Source of the DNA: Argopecten irradians
Lineage: Eukaryota > Mollusca > Bivalvia > Pectinida > Pectinidae
Length of the DNA: 64,000 nucleotides
Direction: 5' to 3'
Assembly (NCBI RefSeq): GCF_041381155.1
Contig: NC_091134.1
Location: 30,633,540-30,697,539, forward strand
Shown: in pieces, positions 23,688 to 39,500 of the stretch
Position numbering within the stretch: the first letter of the stretch is position 1
Layout of the letters: each line of letters opens with the position of its first letter
Position numbers and translations under genes: made by a program
The notes under the pieces: generated by a model
What the model was told of the DNA's origin: nothing
The model's input: only the letters and a program-made list of their open reading frames with translations
Databases searched by the model: none

Positions 23688-26600
23688 TCATCGATCACGT
23701 GGTGTTAAGGTACATAGAGCTCCATCTTTCGGTCGATGAAGAAGCATTTCCTGTATATCCGTTGATTGGTTAGGATCCAGGGTGAAGTTGAACCATTGTA
23801 AAAACTTCACTAATATTAATTTTGATTCTATCTGAAACGTGGAAAAAGATAAATATATTTAATTGACATACACTGCAATATCTTCAATAAACATCAAAAG
23901 AAAGATAAATTGGTTGGTATTGAGATGATTTTTTAAGCCTTGATCATGATAAGAAACTCTTCTTACCTCCGCAAAATGTTTTCCGATACAGGTTCGTGGT
24001 CCCATTGAGAATGGAAAGTACCGGTAGCTACCAATTCTGAAAATTAATAAAAAAAAAAAAACCTAATAGTTATTATTTTACTTATCATAAATCAAGACCC
24101 TTCGCGCGCTTAATTATTAGGTAGACCTAATGAAGTTTAATAGCCTTTCTCGAAGCTCCAACGACCTACATATCGTGAATGCCAACCGCCACATTCCGGA
24201 ATACTTCCGGATGGGAATGTCCTATTTAGTCACACATACATGCTTATCTAGTTTAAACAGTATTTTATTCATGAATTGATACATATACATACAATACATA
24301 AACACATTTCGGAATTGGAAAACAAGCTTAGAGTTTGTATAAATTTCTTTCGCTGAAATATCAAGCCAAATTAAATGCTAATTTATTGCAACATGTTGCT
24401 TGGGTCAGATTGCGTTGGCATCTAGGATAGTGATCGAAAACTCAGTAATGATTATAATTTAAAAGATCGAGGGATACGCATACATATTTATGAAATAGAC
24501 TGATGTGTCATTCATGCAGGTTAAACACATAAATAAGATAAGATAAATAAGAGTTGTTTAATACGATAATTCTTTTACCCGGCATAGGAAACCAAACTTT
24601 CCGAAACTTGTTTTCAATTTATCACATGGGATACAGTGGGGTTCACCGTCAATCTTTCGCCATATAAAACGAATGACAACATTTTTGCGAAATATACATT
24701 TGCACGTAATTTCACGAGAGAGCTCGAAGACGAATGTTTCGCGGAAAAAAATGTATTAAACGTAAAATGAATACATGGTTGTCAGTAAGAACCACAGATC
24801 GCGATGTCATGTATTCAAGAATATATATACTGAGCGAATATACTAACGAGAACGCGAAATATGGTATACGGGAAAATAAATGGTTTACAGTAACTGAAAA
24901 GGGACCGGATTGTTACGCAAATTGTAAAGGACACAGTGTGACCGATTACGTCATGACAACAGAACCACTTGTCATATCGTTTAGAAAAAAGTAGTTGTTT
25001 ATAAACATCAAACTACGTGGAGTACTAAATGCAACGTTATGAACTAACTCAGATAATTGAATATGTTCGATGGGTGTCCCTAAAAGGTTTGTTGTTATGT
25101 GTGTCAAGTCATCATTATGTTTACGATGTGGTGTTCAAAGTCAGTCATTCAATGTCATTATGTTTACGATGTGTAGTTCAAGGGTCACTTTAGGTGCTTA
25201 CTCAGTCTATTTAAAATCAAACCACACGTAAAATGACATTAAACGAAGGAGAACAGGGACAAGGAGCGAAGCACATCGTCACTTTAAAGACCCATGTGGC
25301 TCCATTTTTTTTATAAAAATTAACCAGGTTTTTTTTCACTTTGAAATCTTTAATTTACCTTTTCCTGTTCTCCTCACTGAATCTCTCGGGTTGAAACTCT
25401 AGAGGGTCAGGAAAATACTCTTCATGATTTGACATCACGTACATACTAAACTGCAAGGGAACCAGAATAAAGCCAATTAGATATTTACAGGGTATTAGAC
25501 AGTAAGACAAAGCCTAGAAATAAGCGGAGTCATGCAAGCGATAAACGTTTTAACCGCTAGATAACTATAAATTTAAAAATAACGAAAGTAATAACACATT
25601 TTATCACATTAAATTATTATTTAATTTTCAATTGATAGATAGAATTCAGAATTTTGTTAAAGAAGATCCACCGCTGGTATTTTTCACTATCTAAAACAGG
25701 AGCAGACGATTAAGTATTTTTCTTCAGTTACAAAAATTCTTACTTTACCCCATTTCACAATTGAAAAGTTTGAGCTTCTAATTTTATTTCAATTTAAAAG
25801 TATGAAAAAATTGATTGCATCCCGAAAAAATTCCGTGACACTATGGAATGAAGAACTGATTGTGCATGCAGCAAAGGCAAAATAAATTATTTTGTATCAT
25901 TTACTGTTTTGATTAGACACACATATATATATACGATTGAACACGATTTATTGTTCAAACGATGAATATCATTTATGCTCTGTTGGCGATGGAGCATCTT
26001 TAAATGCGGTTGTTTAATTACGCCACCAAAGATAAAAATTAAACTCTACATACACACACAGAGGTTCCTTTAGGTAATGCATAACCATCGATGACATCAT
26101 TTTGATTAGTTTCGCGATAGGTGGCAGCACTTGGTGGATACCTCCTTAAGGTCTCTTGCAAAACTATATCAAGATACCGTAGTTTATTGAGGTCTTCAAA
26201 TTCTACAGACGGCTTTTCACCAACAACTGTGTCTATTTCGTCTCTAAGTCTGATAACAGATACACGACTCACATTTTAATTACATGTAATTAGTAATTAT
26301 CTGCTAGTATTTATTTTCTTGCATATTGTAAATTGTTTTGTAATACAATACTGTATAGTAGAAATAATTAACGTCGACCTATATGGTAATCTCAAAAGTA
26401 CACAAACAACTGTACATAAAGTGTAGTGTATTAGAAAAATGATAAAGTATACAATAAGGTTTTACAGAGGAATAAGATATCTATGGTTTTTTCATGTAAA
26501 ACACCCATGATACATATCTGGATAAAATGAGATTCTTTGAATAAAAATCCGGACTCGTTTATTCCAGAACTCACCTTTTTAAAACATGGGGATGTTTTGC

Positions 26601-29600
26601 GAGGCATATCAAACAGAACGATAACAAACAGGACGTTGTTTCTTGGCCTGAAATTTAAAAAAAAATGAGGGGGGGGGCTGACGTAACTTAGTAATTATAT
26701 AAAAGCATGTATATATGTCGTATAAATCACATAACATAATGTTCCAACCAATACTGATTTCTATCAAACATGCATTATTGGTGATACGGAGACATAAGCG
26801 AACAATGCCAGAATCTAGTCATTTTCACTACAATAATACTTATCTCTTAGATAATAAAATGGAGAACTTTTCTATACGTTTTGTTCATATTTTCTTCTGA
26901 TCAAGATTCGTGATAGACATCCAGAAATATAAGGTTATTGGACATGTAACATTTATGTTTACTCTAGGCAGACAATTCTCTTTTGTTTTCTTTTTTTAAT
27001 AGTGCATTTTTTCTTCGTTTTCCGTAATTTCTACATCCACCATAATAGTTCTATGTGCCACTGATCATTTACCTAAACATAAGGTTTTGTATTACCAAAT
27101 AAATGATACTTACCCGCCAAGAACAACGTCAAAAAGTTGTCCAAGAGTATCTCGCGATCATGTTGGGTTTTCGGGTCTACAAATAAAGGATGTAATTATC
27201 ATGTACAAATTGATGCTACTAGTAAGAAACTTTAAGAATCAACAATAAATCTACTTTTACGTCACAGTTACGTCACAATCGCGAACATTGCAGTGTAGCT
27301 GTTTAATCTTTGAAGCCTTTGTAAGCGTCATTTAGACGACAGACTATACCATGCAAAACAGGATTTTGTTAAATTTCGCGAGGTATTAACTATACGATAG
27401 TAAGGTTGATGATAACAGAGCCCTTTAGTCACGTCTTTCAACTGTTATCATGTCCGTCAAACTTTTAACAAAGATGGTGGCTGTATGCATCTGTCCCAAA
27501 AAGGGGTTGTCATAAGGTAGACCATATGTATCGATAGACTTACCACAAACCCGCACCATATGTGTGGATAAACTTATCACAAACCCGCAACATATGTGTG
27601 GTAGACTTACCACAAACCCGCACCATATGTGTGGTTAGACTTACCACAAACCCGCACCATATGTGTGGATAGACTTACCACAAACCCGCACCATATGTGT
27701 GGATAGACTTACCACAAACCCGCACTATATGTGTGGGTAGACTTACCACAAACCCGCACCATATGTGTGGTTAGACTTACCACAAACCCGCACCATATGT
27801 GTGGTTAGACTTACCACATACCCGCACCATAGGTGTAGATAGACTTCCCACAAACCCGCACCATATGTGTGGTTAGACTTACCACATACCCGCACCATAT
27901 GTGTGGATAGACTTACCACAAACCCGCACTATATATGTGGATAGACTTACCACAAACCCGCACAATATGTGTGGGTAGACATACCACAAACCCGCACCAT
28001 ATGTGTGGTTAGACTTACCACGAACCCGCACCATAGGTGTAGATAGACTTCCCACAAACCCGTACCATATGTGTGGATAGACTTACCACAAACCCGCACC
28101 ATATGTGTGGATAGATTTACCACAAACCCGCACTATATGTGTGGTTAGACTTACCACACAACCGCACCATATGTGTGGATAGACTTACCACAAACCCGCA
28201 CCATATGTGTGGATAGACTTACCACAAACCCGCACTATATGTGTGGTTAGACTTACCACAAACCCGCACCATATGTGTGGTTAGACTTACCACAAACCCG
28301 TACCATATGTGTGGTTAGACTTACCACAAACCCGCACCATATGTGTGGGTAGACTTACCACAAACCCGCACCATATGTGTGGATAGACTTACCACAAACC
28401 CGCACCATATGTGTGGATAGACTTACCACAAACCCCGCACCATATGTGTGTGATAGACTTCCCACAAACCCGTACCATATGTTTGGGTAGACTTACCACA
28501 AACCCGTACCATATGTGTGGATAGACTTACCACAAACCCGCACCATATGTGTGAATAGACTTACCACAAACCCGCACCATATGTGTGGATAGACTTACCA
28601 CAAACCCGCACCATATGTGTGGATAGACTTACCACAAACCCGCACCATATGTGTGGATAGACTTACCACAAACCCGCACATATGTGTGGTTAGACTACCC
28701 ACAAACCCGCACCATATGTGTGGATAGACTTACCACAAAACTCGCACCATATGTATCGATAGACTTACCACAAACCCGCACCATATGTGTGGATAGATTT
28801 ACCACAAACCCGCACCATATGTGTGGTTAGACTTACCACAAACCCGTACCATATGTGTGGTTAGACTTACCACAAACCCGCACTATATATGTGGATAGAC
28901 TTACCACAAACCCGCACCATATGTGTGAATAGACTTATCACAAACCCGTACCATATGTCTGGATAGACCTACCACAAATCCGCACCATATGTGTGGATAG
29001 ACTTACCACAAACCCGCACCATATGTGTGGATAGACTTACCACAAACCCGCACCATATGTGTGGGTAGACTTACCACAAACCCGTACCATATGTGTGGAT
29101 AGACTTACCACAAACCCGCACCATATGTGTGAATAGACTTACCACAAACCCGCACCATATGTGTGAATAGACTTATCACAAACCCGCACCATATGTGTGG
29201 ATAGACTTACCTCAAACCCGCAACATATGTGTGGAAAGACTTACCATAAACCCGCACCATATGTGTGAGTATATCATCAGGTACATGGGAGTTGTCCGCT
29301 ATGGCCGCCAGTCTCTCGTCTATCATTGACGAACAGTGTTGTCTGAGGAATGCACACGACTTCTTCACACTCCGACAATATGTCCAGTTCAGTGGATTGT
29401 ACTGTAGGTACAAATAGTATGACTTAAATAAGGGACTCTTTACCTTTCTCGAAACCGACTAAATGCATATTTTATCCATAGTCGGAAAAGGACATAATAA
29501 TTGCCATCTTATTATCTTCCTCTTCACAGAGTTAACCAAATGCAAATTTCAAACTAAAATAAAATTAATTTTTTTTCAACAATCTCTTTAAAAAGACGCA

Positions 29601-32600
29601 CAAGGTATGGTACTATGTACAGCAAGATAACTAAGATTAAAACATTGAGGAACAGCGTCATACAGACATAAGAGGATTTCGCCCATTTCTTATGATGCCA
29701 ATAAAAACTTGACCGAAAGCTCTGCTGAATGGATTGGTATCACTGTCGATGGTCTGGAAGTCCTCACTACAGGCCACCTGTTAATACAAAGGCTGGACAC
29801 ATTATACTGTGGTGTGTCGCTGCTAAAGCAGAGGCTAACGTCATTCTGTCGTTTGTTGCTGCTAAAATGACAATCTCATTAAAACCAGCTCTTCTGTACG
29901 CTTACGTTAATATGAATATCGTAAGCATATTGAAGAGCTGGTTTAAAAAAATTAGCATTATGGCAGATTCTTAAATTGCTATAGCTGTCTGCTATGATCT
30001 CAAAATGATCACGTAATGAATGGCTGGATAACTGATACCTCGCACAATGGTCATCGATATCTTCAATCAAATTGGATTTTACTATATCAGATTGAATTGA
30101 AGATTAACTTGAATAAAAAAAGTTTATAGAGCTATAACACAAACATAAGAATGTGTGTATACTAAACAAACCGAGAAGCGGTTTAAGATAAGAGTACATT
30201 TCGACTTTTGTGTCACAGTTCAATGACATAGAAAATCTATTTGTAACTATAAGGATATTATAAACAGTGCTGTGCCACTTCAGTGATATCTAACAAGTTC
30301 AAAGTTCTACGGTTGTTAGATGTCATATGCATTGATCGATCCCGATCATTTTTCGGCAACAGATGCACGCGTATCGATAAAAACTTCGCAACAGAAAAAG
30401 ACTTAAAAATAGATTACCTTTCCAATTAAATCAAGGGCGATGTGATTGAATTCGTTGAACATATTAACTGGTGTGTGCCCATCTGATAATTGACTGAGCT
30501 TCCTCACTAAGGCATCAGCTGATTCGTTGAATTCGCCCATTAAATTCCGCATCTGACTGAGAAATCAGAACCGAGAATTGATCTTAATTAATGTTGACAT
30601 GAAAAACAGCTAACAACGTAACCTCAAATTAATATCAGCAGAAGCATTAAATCAAGATAAGCTAAAGCACTAGGCCAAGTGAGACACAGACGTAAAAAGA
30701 AAATCGATGGCAATCGTGTTTTGATGGTAAAGGTTTGGCCAAATGTCTGAGCGAAGGCAAATAGTTATTACAAATGAATACGAGTTGTACTTGTGCCTTG
30801 ATTAGAATCGATGATAATAGTGATGATAATGGTGACGAGGAGCGACGATGCTAGTCTTAATGATAAGTGTGGTATTGATAAAGGTGTCAGGTAACACTGT
30901 ATAAGTTATTGATATATTCATAAAATTAGAATAAATATGGAAAGGACTGGTATACATATAGCTTGCTGACTGATCGATTGTTGATATATATATATATACA
31001 TTTACAGTTTGCACTGACATGGACTCAATGACCATGCTTTCTAGTATTATCATTATCAGTGTAAAATGATTGCACAACACGTGCGGCGAATCTATTGTTA
31101 CGAGAATAGTCGCTGGCGTAGCAATATGGGGTCATGACCACACTTTTTGATGGGAACATATGAATGACTCGATTCCAATCGTCTGTTAAATCGAATTCGT
31201 TGACGATGACGTGAGAGTAAATAATATGGGTATTTTAATTAAAAATTATGCAACTGTCGCGAGACTAAATAATATTCATTTACGTGAAAAACTGTAAATA
31301 TAAGGAATAGATTTTTATTTTGTTGAGGTTATGAGGGTATAATGATAATGAAGCCGGGGTTACATAATTTACATGTGCTCCAAAAGACCATTATCATTAT
31401 ACCCTCATAACCTCAACAAAATAAAAAAATCTATTCCTTAAATAACTATATTGTACCTTATTCTGTATAACTCGATGCATTCTTAATGTTCATTGACAGT
31501 AAAATATCTTGAAATGAAATAAAATGAAACATATATTTTAATATACCAATTATATCAGGTGAGTGCATAATGGTAAGCACTAGATGTATTTGATTTGTAA
31601 TTCATTTCACTATTCCCTCTATTCACTTCAACATCGACACATCTATACCAAAAGCTAAAATCGATATTGCTTTAGTTAGATAAACATTGGCATAGACAGA
31701 AATGTATCCTTCCCAAACAGACAGGCGCTATTAAAGTTGAACAACATAGCTATATATGTATACATATAATCTCACGGGACACATGTTAATTAATGAAAAC
31801 AGACATTCTACCCAGTCGATACCAGTCTTCAATTGTTTGTCGAACACAATAACTTTAAGGGCTGAATACCGACAGGATATAAGTACAGTTATCTATCTGA
31901 ACTCAACATCAGCTGAACAAAAGAAGATATGAAAATAAGTCTATTGTTTTGTACAGAGGACGACGGTTCAGGAGCTGCAAAAGTGCAGGCGTCCTCTCAT
32001 CCATCGACAACGGCAGTCAAACAAATCTGAATCAAATCCGGGTCATGTCACAATCTTAATCTACAGAATCTAAGTATGAGCACTTATCATAAAGGAAGTA
32101 TGATGTTTGTTTCGATTAAGGACGGTACCTACGGACGATCATCAACAAAGACCATATAGCATCCCTAACGTGTTCTAGGACGACTTCACAGTGGAATATC
32201 ATATTTGAAATATAAAAGGTGCTTGATATGTTGGGCTATTTTTGATAATAATTTTGTCCTGTAGCAGCTCGTAACATCATGAGTTTAGGTACCTCCTCCG
32301 AAACCAACACTCTATATTAGGTCTAAGTTTGTGTTGCTGTACATACCTCCTCTAAAATTAATGCTGAATCTTTGGCCTACGTACGTGTTCTATAAATACA
32401 TCCTCTAAACCAATACTGTATATTAGGTCTAAGCATATGTTCCTCAAAACCAATACTGTATATTAGACCTAAGCATGTGTTCCTCTAAACCAATACTGTA
32501 TATTAGACCTAAGCATGTGTTCCTCTAAACCAATACTGTATATTAGACCTAAGCATGTGTTCCTCTAAACCAATACTGTATATTAGACCTAAGCATGTGT

Positions 32601-35600
32601 TCCTCTAAACCAATATTGTATATTAGGTCTAAGCATGTGTTCCTCTAAACAAATACTGTATATTAGACCTAAGCATGTGTTCCTCTAAACCAATACTGTA
32701 TATTAGGTTTGAGCATATGTTCCTCTAAACCAATACTGTATATTAGGTTTAAGCATGTGTTCCTCTAAACCAATACAGTAATATCAGACCTAAGCATGTG
32801 TTCCTCTAAACCAATACTGCACATTGGACCTAAGCATGTGTTCCTCTAAATCAATACTGTATATTAGACCTAAGCATGTGTTCCTCTAAACCAATACTGT
32901 ATATTAGACCTAAGCATTTGTTCCTCTAAACAAATACTGTATATTAGACCTAAGCATGTGTTCCTCTAAACCAATACTGTATATTAGACCTAAGCATGTG
33001 TTCCTCTAAACCACTACTGTATATTAGACCTAAGCATGTGTTCCTCTAAACCAATACAGTATATCAGACCTAAGCATGTGTTCCTCTAAACCAATACTGT
33101 ATATTAGACCTAAGCATGTGTTCCTCTAAATCAATACTGTATATTAGACCTAAGCATGTGTTCCTCTAAATCAATACTGTATATTAGACCTAAGCATGTG
33201 TTCCTCTAAACCAATACTGTATATTAGACCTAAGCATGTGTTCCTCTAAACCAATACTGTATATTAGACCTAAGCATATTAGACCTAAGCATGTGTTCCT
33301 CTAAACCAATACAGTATATCAGACCTAAGCATGTGTTCCTCTAAACCAATACTGTATATTAGACCTAAGCATGTGTTCCTCTAAACCAATACAGTATATC
33401 AGACCTAAGCATGTGTTCCTCTAAACCAATACTGTATATTAGACCTAAGCATGTGTTCCTCTAAACCAATACTGTATATTAGACCTAAGCATGTGTTCCT
33501 CTAAACCAATACTGTATATTAGACCTAAGCATGTGTTCCTCTAAACCAATACTGTATATTAGACCTAAGCATGTGTTCCTCTAAACCAATACTGTATATT
33601 AGACCTAAGCATGTGTTCCTCTAAACCAATACAGTATATCAGACCTAAGCATGTGTTCCTCTAAACCAATACTGCACATTAGACCTAAGCATGTGTTCCT
33701 CTAAATCAATACTGTATATTAGACCTAAGCATGTGTTCCTCTAAATCAATACTGTATATTAGACCTAAGCATGTGTTCCTCTAAACCAATACTGTATATT
33801 AGACCTAAGCATGTGTTCCTCTAAACCAATACTGTATATTAGACCTAAGCATTTGTTCCTCTAAACCAATACTGTATATTAGACCTAAGCATGTGTTCCT
33901 CTAAACAAATACTGTATATTAGACCTAAGCATATGTTCCTCTAAATCAATACTGTATATTAGACCTAAGCATGTGTTCCTCTAAACCAATACTGTATATT
34001 AGACCTAAGCATGTGTTCCTCTAAACCAATACTGTATATTAGACCTAAGCATGTGTTCCTCTAAACCAATACTGTAATATTAGACCTAAGCATTTGTTCC
34101 TCTAAACCAATACTGTATATTAGACCTAAGCATGTGTTCCTCTAAACCAATACAGTATATCAGACCTAAGCATGTGTTCCTCTAAACCAATACTGTATAT
34201 TAGACTAGCATATTAGACCTAAGCATGTGTTCCTCTAAACCAATACAGTATATCAGACCTAAGCATGTGTTCCTCTAAACCAATACTGTATATTAGACCT
34301 AAGCATATTAGACCTAAGCATGTGTTCCTCTAAACCAATACAGTATATCAGACCTAAGCATGTGTTCCTCTAAACCACTACTGTATATTAGACCTAAGCA
34401 TGTGTTCCTCTAAACCAATACAGTATATAGACCTAAGCATGTGTTCCTCTAAACCAATACTGCAATTAGACCTAAGCATGTGTTCCTCTAAAATACTGTA
34501 TATTAGACCTAAGCATGTGTTCCTCTAAACCAATACTGTATATTAGACCTAAGCATGTGTTCCTCTAAACCAATACTGTATATTAGACCTAAGCATGTGT
34601 TCCTCTAAACCAATATTGTATATTAGGTCTAAGCATGTGTTCCTCTAAACAAATACTGTATATTAGACCTAAGCATGTGTTCCTCTAAACCAATACTGTA
34701 TATTAGGTTTGAGCATATGTTCCTCGAAACCAATACTGTATATTAGGTTTGAGCATATGTTCCTCTAAACCAATACTGTATATTAGACCTAAGCATGTGT
34801 TCCTCTAAACCAATACAGTATATCAGACCTAAGCATGTGTTCCTCTAAACCAATACTGTATATTAGACCTAAGCATGTGTTCCTCTAAATCAATACTGTA
34901 TATTAGACCTAAGCATGTGTTCCTCTAAATCAATACTGTATATTAGACCTAAGCATGTGTTCCTCTAAATCAATACTGTATATTAGACCTAAGCATGTGT
35001 TCCTCTAAACCAATACAGTATATTAGACCTAAGCATATGTTCCTCTAAACCAATACTGTATATTAGACCTAAGCATGTGTTCCTCTAAACCAATACTGTA
35101 TATTAGACCTAAGCATGTGTACCTCTAAATCAATACTGTATATTAGACCTAAGCATGTGTTCCTCTAAACCAATACTGTATATTAGACCTAAGCATGTGT
35201 TCCTCTAAACCAATACTGTATATTAGACCTAAGCATGTGTTCCTCTAAACCAATACTGTATATTAGACCTAAGCATATGTTCCTCTAAACCAATACTGTA
35301 TATTAGACCTAAGCATGTGTTCCTCTAAACCAATACTGTATATTAGACCTAAGCATGTGTTCCTCTAAACCAATACTGTATATTAGACCTAAGCATGTGT
35401 TCCTCTAAACCAATACTGTATATTAGACCTAAGCATGTGTTCCTCTAAACCAATACTGTATATTAGACCTTAGCATGTGTATATTAGACCTTAGCATGTG
35501 TTCCTCTAAACCAATACTGTATATTAGACCTAAGCATGTGTTCCTCTACATACCTCCTCTGAAACCAATGCTGTAACTTTGGCCTCAGCATACTTCCTTT

Positions 35601-36525
35601 TCCGGTGTTATGATCTCTCTCTGTCAGCAGCCCTTCACCGAGAAATCTGAAATGATATGAAATATGCATTAATAAAATATACAAATATTCTTTTAACAAA
35701 TACCTGCCCATATAATCTTGCCAAAAAATTACCCAAGTATAGGCTGAATGGCAATGCTATATTAATATAATGACAGATACAGTTTCAGCATTTGTAGTAG
35801 CGTATGGAAAATCCACCGTTAATTAACAGTTTACATGTTGTAATGAAATATACATAATTCAGGAAAAAATATGAAACAATTGAAGTGCAGTAAACAAATA
35901 CTATTTGAGTTGTCATTGTTCACAATCTTCATTCAGAAAATTCTTAAAGAGCTTGTAGTTTTAATGGGAAACCGAAGAGTTATACCTTTCTCCGAAGATA
36001 TGTCCCATCGTTCCGTAAACTTGTTTAGGTTTTCTATGGTTAGCGACAACCATTTCCTGTTGCATATAAAAACAACACATGTTTGATAGATAGATAAATA
36101 ATAACAATTTGAGTGCATTGTATAGAAAGTTGTCATATACAAACACCATATCTACACGACACAAAGCAAAAGTAATGTCTTTTGATGAAGATAATGACCT
36201 AAATATAATAAAAGTAAATTATGTTACCACTGTGTAGAACAAATTCGTTTTTACTGTTGTTGTGATGAAACCATAAATATAAAAAAACAACGAAATTCGT
36301 TCAATGCAAAACTGACATCATGGTTACAAACAGATCACAAATATATCATGTTATATAGTAACAAAATGGCGTAAAAGACATTTTCACTTAGTAATCTACG
36401 AAAGCTGTGCATCCCGTCAGAATGAAATACATGTATGATAGCAGTTAAACTATATACGTCGAAAGTAGATACTGCCATTTGAAAGACTTAAAAACTGTGT
36501 GTAAACATTTTTAAAGATTTGTGTC

Positions 36526-36556
<31 letters not shown>

Positions 36557-39500
36557 GCTCGATCGGTTACATAATTTAATGCGTACACATTCAAATACTA
36601 TGTATTTCTATAGATCCATTTCCTGCCAATGCCTCATGGATGCATATTGAACTAAAACATTCTGAATAAAAAGTATAACATGGATTGTCTTTAATTGTAC
36701 AATTATTTTCAATGTATTTCAGGTTTTCACTTTTAAATATTGACTTACCAGTAAGTTACATAATCCGTGATGGCTACAAGGATTAGATTAAACCTCTTAC
36801 TAAATCCTAGCAGTGTAGCTGTTCTAGACGGATGGCGGACATTGTCTCATCATTACGTCACAAGGGACTCGTTGTACTTACCCTGATAGCTGTAGGATCG
36901 GTAGTAAACACTATAGCTTGATTCATTATTATCAGCCTGAAGGTACGTCCGTACTTGTGAGCACTGAAGTAAAAACATACGAACAGAATGATACTGAATA
37001 TAGGCAGATTTTATTTATTAACAGGAATGTCCGTATACAAACTCTGGCCAAACAAGAACATGATTACGGATGGTATGAATTCACAGTCTGATACATTTCT
37101 GACACGACGTCTGGCAGAACAGCAAGGGAAAAATATTTCAGCATCAAACAAAACAGCAAAGTAAACAGTTCAGTCTACAAACATTAAATCCTAATGCTGA
37201 AGCCATAAAACAATTACGTAACTGTTAAAATTATTCTTTTATTGTATTATGAAGGCATAAATCTAACTTTATTGCCCCTTTGCAAATAGTAAAACCAACT
37301 ATTTAAAGCTCTTTATTTGATCTCCTGTTGCAGACCGTCTGCGTACAAATAAAGTTTCATAAGATCAATGGAAGCAAGCATCATTAAATACAATGTGCTC
37401 TTACTGAATACAATCAAATTTTAACATGCTTACTTTTGTAAGACGAAGGAGAAGAAATGGCCTCCTTCTTTGATGTGTTTGATGAGTGAAGGAGCATTTC
37501 CGCTGATAAAGCTGAAAGAATATGATAACGTGGTTACACTAGCGAAGCTGGGCTAATATTAAAAGGACATTCTGCATTTAGGCATCTGGAAAGTGTTGAA
37601 ATTCTGAACAGAAAATATTCATTTTAAACTACGTCTAATAGCGTCTACCAGAATTGGAATCATTACTAGATAAATACAGTTTAAACAGATTGTATTGGCT
37701 CTCGCGTTGTTTTTTTTCCGGTAACTAGCCATATTTAGTATCGGTTGATGAATTTTGATGACGTAACATTTAGTTAAATTGTATGCATCAATGATGTATG
37801 TATGTAAAGATTGTACTCTTCCATGGTCGGGGGAAATGCACATTTATTTTAATTCCATCACTTTATTAGCATTAAAGCAAATGAATGTCAGATACGCCAA
37901 CGTATGATTCTTCATAGGAAAGCATTACAGATTTTAAGGAAGGTACTGTAAGTAATGTTATCCTATGAAGAATTGCAATGGAATGTTCGTGAGACTGGGC
38001 CCAGGTGTAGCAGAAAAGTAAGTATCCTATGAAGAATTGCAATGGAATGTTCGTGAGACTGGGCCCAGGTGTAGCAGAAAAGTAAACAATAACTGCTTCA
38101 TCAGCTAACACATGCCAAGGCCAAACTAATATTTATTTTCAAATTGGATTCAGTAACGAGAACAGAAAGGTTTACGAACACATTACAAACGAAATCAAAA
38201 TGTCTTAAGTACATTATGTTGTCAGTCGAAATGGTGACGGATTAAAATAATGATATTATTACGTAATATTATTATTATTTCATAATACTATTACATGGGT
38301 AGTAATGTGATATTATGATTTTGGCTGGATTGCGCCGCTAACATTTACTTTGGATATATATACTTAATAGCTATTATATATCACGTGGTTCAAAAAGGAT
38401 GAACATACTAAGTAAATTCTCGGCCACTTTAACAAGAAAGTGTGCCAATTTCTGCCATATATCTGTGTTTATTCTTTCGTAAGCAAACAGAGCTTCGCAA
38501 CGGATGAAGTTGCTTTTCTGTCAAGGATGGACGAAAATAGGATTGGTAGTTCAATTATCGTCTGCCTGCGTCTATTTAACCCCAAGATAGTCTGAGCTGA
38601 GCTCCGCCATAAAACTTTAAACATAATACATCTGTCTACCAATGTGTCTGATACCGGGGTCAGAGTGAACTTGTTATGATCCGTATGCTGTTACAGGTTC
38701 TGTCAAAAGTCGATATTTCGGATCAGAACGTTTTTTTAATACAGATCAGGAAATAAGCAATTCCGAATCAAATCCTCACCCCAGTGCACCATAATGCCCA
38801 TCTTTGATATTTCAGGGGTCACTATCACTTTAGTTATATCCATCCCTGGACTATCTCATAGTCACTGAAGGCAACAGAAGACACAGGTAGTTTGGTCCTT
38901 TGATGTACGCCAAAGGAATTATATTTTAATGGTACACTGTAGTTGACGGTGTTGCTTTGAAGTTGGGCGTCGCTCTCTTTGTAATCTCCACATGAAATCT
39001 CTACAGACATGTGATTGGTCAGCTTTTCTCTTCTGAACTACCTCTAGTTTTACCTTTACAGAGATGGATATTACGTCAGTGTTGATAACTCCTGGAGTAT
39101 CGAAGATGCCTGATGTATTCCTTACACAAACCTCGACTTAATTTTTTCTTCACCAAAATAGGATTGGGTAAACCCTCGAAATACTTTAACAACATGTTTA
39201 AAGAAGTTTAAAAGCAGAGAATCACATTCATAAATGTCGCTTTTAAGACCTATTTTTGTCTCAATAGAAGTTTTAAAATTTGATAGTTGGATTATTTTGC
39301 CGTCATGAATAGCATGATGAGTTACAGGTGATAAAAAACACAATTACAAACAAACGCCGAATCGTGCTTCTATTTCCTTATCACAGTTTAGGAGTTTTAA
39401 CACTATCTATTTTTGCTAAGTATTATTAGTTTAATGATATTAAATTGTGTGAATTTAAATGTACCGACATTTTATGTAGTTGCAATACAATACCGATATA

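Noticed and set aside
24734..24994. 86-codon plus-strand frame
   Set aside because: No recognisable motif, no splice partners, and it lies inside a P450 intron on the opposite strand; kept as unexplained.
26039..26272. P450 fragment as an isolated short gene starting at its own Met
   Set aside because: It is exon 11 of the 14-exon P450; the Met and first residues are intronic.
22433..35545. CRISPR-like reading of the regularly spaced repeats
   Set aside because: Units are contiguous tandem repeats without unique spacers, the genome is eukaryotic, and no cas genes are present.
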